DNA of 8,077 nucleotides from Gammaproteobacteria bacterium (lineage in GTDB: Bacteria; Pseudomonadota; Gammaproteobacteria; Acidiferrobacterales; SZUA-150): contig JAOUNW010000094.1 in the NCBI GenBank assembly GCA_029880755.1, positions 1 through 8,077 of the forward strand. Direction: 5' to 3'. This document shows, piece by piece, positions 6,274 through 8,077 of the stretch (positions are counted from its first letter, which is position 1; the number at the start of each line of letters is the position of its first letter). A program made the position numbers and the translations under genes. Below the pieces are notes generated by a model. The model did not search any database. It had not been told where the DNA came from and saw only the letters and a program-made list of their open reading frames with translations.

Positions 6274-6655
6274 ACAATTTACTATTAAAGTGAATCGGCT
6301 AAACGAATAAATTCTATATTTTTATAGAATAAGTTTCATCTCTTTTTAGAAAATCTCGATAATACCTCTGTGTTACCTTTATTTTCTAAGATATTAATAA
6401 TATTCAGGAAAGGGTGGGGAGATAGTCAAACCTGTATGGCTTGTGCTGTGATTTATGAGGAGCGGGCATAGCCAAGCTGAGGGATGCGCGGGAGATAAGG
6501 CCTGGGCTACGGAAAGAAAAAGACGATATTATGGGATTATTTTATATAGTGATTGTGAGAATGACTTGATTCAGCAATTAAACCGGGCTAAATGTCGGCA
6601 GCTAAAAGGATACAGATTATTTTGCTTTAACTAAATATGTTGTTAGTCTAATACT
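6274..6655. other. 382-bp non-coding region between divergent genes
   Basis: It separates the LVIVD gene (-) from the YdjM-type gene (+) and must hold the promoters of both. The left 140 bases are very AT-rich and include a perfect inverted repeat at 6311-6330. The middle (about 6455-6515) is GC-richer, and the right end is AT-rich again. No known riboswitch, tRNA or terminator was recognised. A 59-codon ATG frame (6455-6634) exists without a ribosome binding site and is not called. Confidence 0.6.
6311..6330. promoter_or_regulatory. Perfect 8-bp inverted repeat upstream of the LVIVD gene
   Basis: ATTCTATA-TTTT-TATAGAAT, a perfect dyad whose near edge is 38 bases upstream of the LVIVD ATG. 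It could be an operator overlapping the promoter, or a weak AT hairpin in the leader. The function is inferred only from its position and symmetry. Confidence 0.35.
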
Positions 6656-7234
6656 ATGCCAACCATTCTATCTCACGTGGCAGTTCCTCTTGCTATCAAG
6701 CTTGGGGTTCGCAAACAGGAAATCAGTTTACGTTTGCTGATCGTTGCTATTGTCTGCGCCGTGTTGCCCGATGCAGATGTTGTCGCGTTCGCGCTGGGTA
6801 TTCCTTATGAGTCCCAGTGGGGTCATCGCGGATTTACTCACTCCATCGGTTTCGCTTTGTTTATGGCGAGTGCAGCAGTGTTTTTTGCGACGGTGCTGCA
6901 AAGCCGCAAGCGAGTAATCTTCCCCGTGATTCTTATGTCCACTTTTTCGCACCCGCTACTGGATGCGGCGACCAACGGAGGTTTGGGCTGTGCCCTGTTA
7001 TGGCCGCTGTCGGAGACCCGCTATTTTTTGCCCTGGACGCCAATCAAGGTATCCCCGATTGGGATCGATGCCTTCTTGACGGGGAGAGGGCTGGCAGTAC
7101 TCGAGTCTGAATTAGTGTGGGTTTGGCTGCCGTCCATTGTTCTGGCGCTAACGGTATTTGTTTTTGAAGCCGTATTACTGGCCCTTTTACTGGCTTATAC
7201 AGAGCGTCAGCGGGCGACGAAACAGGAACGCTGA
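6656..7234 (+). CDS. YdjM-type integral membrane metal-dependent hydrolase
   Basis: The 192-residue protein shows the conserved set of the YdjM family (Pfam PF04307, formerly DUF457): S-H7 near the N-terminus, LPDAD at 37-41, WGHRGFTHS at 55-63, FSHPLLDAATNGG at 97-109, WPL at 116-118 and RYFLPWTPI at 122-130. These His and Asp residues are placed to bind metal at the membrane face. Hydrophobic helices are at about 26-48, 63-81, 86-98 and 155-181, followed by a short basic cytoplasmic tail. The family is annotated as membrane-bound metal-dependent hydrolase; the substrate is unknown, and E. coli YdjM is SOS-induced. ATG 6656 is the first start after an in-frame stop at 6644-6646, but no Shine-Dalgarno precedes it. 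Length and motif order are normal for the family. The gene stands alone and shows no operon link to its neighbours. Confidence 0.88.
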   Translation: MPTILSHVAVPLAIKLGVRKQEISLRLLIVAIVCAVLPDADVVAFALGIPYESQWGHRGFTHSIGFALFMASAAVFFATVLQSRKRVIFPVILMSTFSHPLLDAATNGGLGCALLWPLSETRYFLPWTPIKVSPIGIDAFLTGRGLAVLESELVWVWLPSIVLALTVFVFEAVLLALLLAYTERQRATKQER

Positions 7235-7289
7235 ATGGAAGCTGTAGAAGTTCTCCGTCTTTTTAGGCGTTCACAGGGAAAAAAGGTAA

Positions 7290-7307
7290 AAACAGACAAG
7301 CCTGTTT
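7290..7307 (+). terminator. Weak hairpin after the YdjM-type gene
   Basis: AAACAG-ACAAGC-CTGTTT: a 6-bp perfect stem with a 6-base loop, 56 bases after the stop. It is followed by T-rich sequence (GATATTTCTTTTG) and preceded by A-runs, so it could work in either direction. The stem is AT-rich and short, hence low confidence. Confidence 0.3.
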
Positions 7308-7367
7308 GATATTTCTTTTGCGCTTAACCGTCTAATGGGTACGCTATGGTCTACCATTAACCTATCC

Positions 7368-7380
7368 GGCACGCCGTGCC
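7368..7380. promoter_or_regulatory. 13-bp palindrome upstream of the small unknown gene
   Basis: GGCACG-C-CGTGCC is a perfect 6-bp dyad around one base, 34 bases before the ATG at 7415. Nearby are ATGGT-CT-ACCAT (7346-7357) and two copies of TTAACC (7324-7329 and 7358-7363). The cluster suggests regulator binding at this promoter; no convincing -35/-10 pair could be placed. Confidence 0.3.
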
Positions 7381-7400
7381 TTGTTTTGTGCAGATGCGCA

Positions 7401-7406
7401 AAGGAG
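7401..7406 (+). promoter_or_regulatory. Strong ribosome binding site AAGGAG setting the start at 7415
   Basis: AAGGAG ends 8 bases before ATG 7415. The frame extends upstream to an ATG at 7376, but that start has no ribosome binding site and lies inside the palindrome at 7368-7380, so the 13 extra residues are rejected. Confidence 0.7.
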
Positions 7407-7414
7407 CAGGAATA

Positions 7415-7822
7415 ATGGAAGGCATTAGTGATATCCGAATTATTGGCACAGATGAAAAACGGCCCCCAAGGATACTGAAGGAACCTTATATTGATATATT
7501 TTTTACACTGTCCCACCAGTGCCCGCTGGATTGGTGCAGGGCATTTAATGAGTTAATGGCGAGCACCTCGGCCAAACCAAAAATCGACGAGAAAGAGGGC
7601 CTGTTTGTTAACGCCTGGGTCAGAAAGCCAGACGAAATTGTTGGGTTACTGGAATTCCTTAAGGAAAGTATTGCTGAGTGCAATCGCCAATATATCGAGC
7701 GTGTAGAATTGTCAATTCGTAATGCCGGTGACGCCAATGCGGCCAAGGCCCAGGAGGAAGAGGGTGAGCAGGGCCGACTTAACAAGATCATTGCCGGGCT
7801 GGTATTTGATGAGCCCCAATAG
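7415..7822 (+). CDS. Small cytosolic protein of unknown function
   Basis: The 135-residue protein has no signal peptide or membrane helix. Seen: an N-terminal beta-like segment (IRIIG), R-P-P at 16-18, a PYIDIFFTLS strand at 24-33, P37-L-D-W-C-R-A-F-N45 starting a helix, a KIDxxxGLFVxxWVR segment at about 57-70 that looks like a conserved strand pair, then two helices (about 72-90 and 90-125, the second Glu/Gln/Ala-rich and able to form a coiled coil). Two cysteines (C36, C41) flank the DW and a third is at C89. The alternation of strand and helix with invariant-looking Pro/Trp residues suggests a genuine conserved protein rather than a chance frame. I do not recognise the family. The strong ribosome binding site and the palindrome upstream suggest an independently regulated, well translated gene. 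Confidence 0.75.
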   Translation: MEGISDIRIIGTDEKRPPRILKEPYIDIFFTLSHQCPLDWCRAFNELMASTSAKPKIDEKEGLFVNAWVRKPDEIVGLLEFLKESIAECNRQYIERVELSIRNAGDANAAKAQEEEGEQGRLNKIIAGLVFDEPQ

Positions 7823-7843
7823 TAGCTTAATTCGCTGTCAATA

Positions 7844-7866
7844 AGGGCCTCTGCTTTTTAGGGCCT
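7844..7866 (+). repeat. Direct repeat AGGGCCT after the small unknown gene
   Basis: AGGGCCT occurs at 7844-7850 and again at 7860-7866, separated by CTGCTTTTT. Because the unit is nearly self-complementary, the two copies could also pair as a 7-bp stem with one G-G mismatch. A terminator for the gene ending at 7822 is possible, but the T-run is in the loop rather than after the stem. Confidence 0.25.
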
Positions 7867-7980
7867 GTTAATATCTCCTAGTCCGCGACTCGCCTCGGGA
7901 ACCTTTTTCCATCTAGCTTCGTCCAGGGATATAGGGTGCTGGAATTACCTTATTTCCCGTTTCCGTCATTCATTTAATTT

Positions 7981-7986
7981 AAGGAG
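7981..7986 (+). promoter_or_regulatory. Ribosome binding site AAGGAG choosing between two adjacent ATGs
   Basis: AAGGAG is 3 bases from ATG 7990 and 6 bases from ATG 7993. The usual spacing favours 7993. Confidence 0.6.
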
Positions 7987-7992
7987 ATAATG

Positions 7993-8077
7993 ATGAATAA
8001 GTTATTGAAATTAGAAAAAGGTTTTACTGTTGGTGTGATCACGATCATGCTATGTATTCTTGGTGGGCCTGCTTTGG
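7993..8077 (+). CDS. Start of an exported or membrane protein (cut by window end)
   Basis: Only 28 codons are present. They read as a basic start (MNKLLKLEKG) followed by a hydrophobic stretch (about residues 11-27: FTVGVITIMLCILGG and onward), typical of a signal peptide or first membrane helix. A good AAGGAG lies upstream. The AT-rich stretch TTCATTTAATTTAAGG just before it probably belongs to the leader. The 170 bases from 7823 to 7992 hold only the AGGGCCT repeat and presumably the promoter. The product cannot be identified. Confidence 0.6.
   Translation, partial: MNKLLKLEKGFTVGVITIMLCILGGPAL

Noticed and set aside
6411..6515. Possible riboswitch (cyclic-di-GMP or TPP-like fragments such as GAAAGGGTGGGG and GCTGAG)
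   Set aside because: The remaining conserved segments of those riboswitches and their helices are absent, and no consistent pairing could be drawn.
6455..6634. 59-codon ATG reading frame in the large intergenic region
   Set aside because: It has no ribosome binding site, starts one codon after an in-frame stop, and shows no signal peptide, membrane helix or recognisable motif; random occurrence is likely.
7376..7414. N-terminal extension of the small cytosolic gene from ATG 7376
   Set aside because: There is no ribosome binding site at 7376; AAGGAG at 7401-7406 is at ideal distance from ATG 7415, and the extra residues look like non-coding leader.
7940..7962. Sigma-54-like promoter (TGGAATTACCTTATT) before the last gene
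   Set aside because: The GC of the -12 element is missing at the required distance from the GG.

Overview
The window looks like chromosomal DNA of a Gram-negative proteobacterium, most likely a gammaproteobacterium. The reasons are periplasmic c-type cytochromes, a diheme cytochrome c4-type protein, a DUF5329-type secreted protein, a YdjM-type membrane protein, AGGAG-type ribosome binding sites and moderate GC. Species cannot be named from the sequence alone. I see no tRNA, rRNA, CRISPR array, transposase or integrase.

Layout. (1) Positions 1-1142 hold two convergent periplasmic electron-transfer genes: the 3' end of a multiheme-type c-cytochrome (+) and a diheme cytochrome c4-like gene (-). 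(2) Positions 1143-1381 are a divergent intergenic region with a consensus -10 box for the cytochrome and a perfect 15-bp palindrome next to a -10-like box for the next operon. (3) Positions 1382-3788 are a tight three-gene (+) operon: a membrane protein with a coiled coil and two C-terminal zinc-ribbon knuckles, a secreted DUF5329 protein, and a secreted protein of unknown family with a DxDxDG calcium-type loop. (4) Positions about 3840-6655 are a more AT-rich stretch. It holds a possible gene remnant, a membrane-anchored SGNH/GDSL hydrolase (+), a short structured intergenic element, and a convergent (-) LVIVD-repeat beta-propeller ending in a Cys-containing C-terminal sorting signal. A 382-bp non-coding region follows. 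(5) Positions 6656-8077 hold a YdjM-type integral membrane metal-dependent hydrolase, a small conserved-looking cytosolic protein of unknown function, and the first codons of another exported protein cut by the window end.

Taken together, almost every product is predicted to be in the membrane, periplasm or cell surface. The zinc-ribbon/DUF5329/unknown operon is the most coherent uncharacterised unit. The LVIVD protein with its sorting tail implies a dedicated processing protease elsewhere in the genome. I do not see convincing evidence for a complete new defence, mobile or RNA system; the candidates are listed as findings with modest scores.
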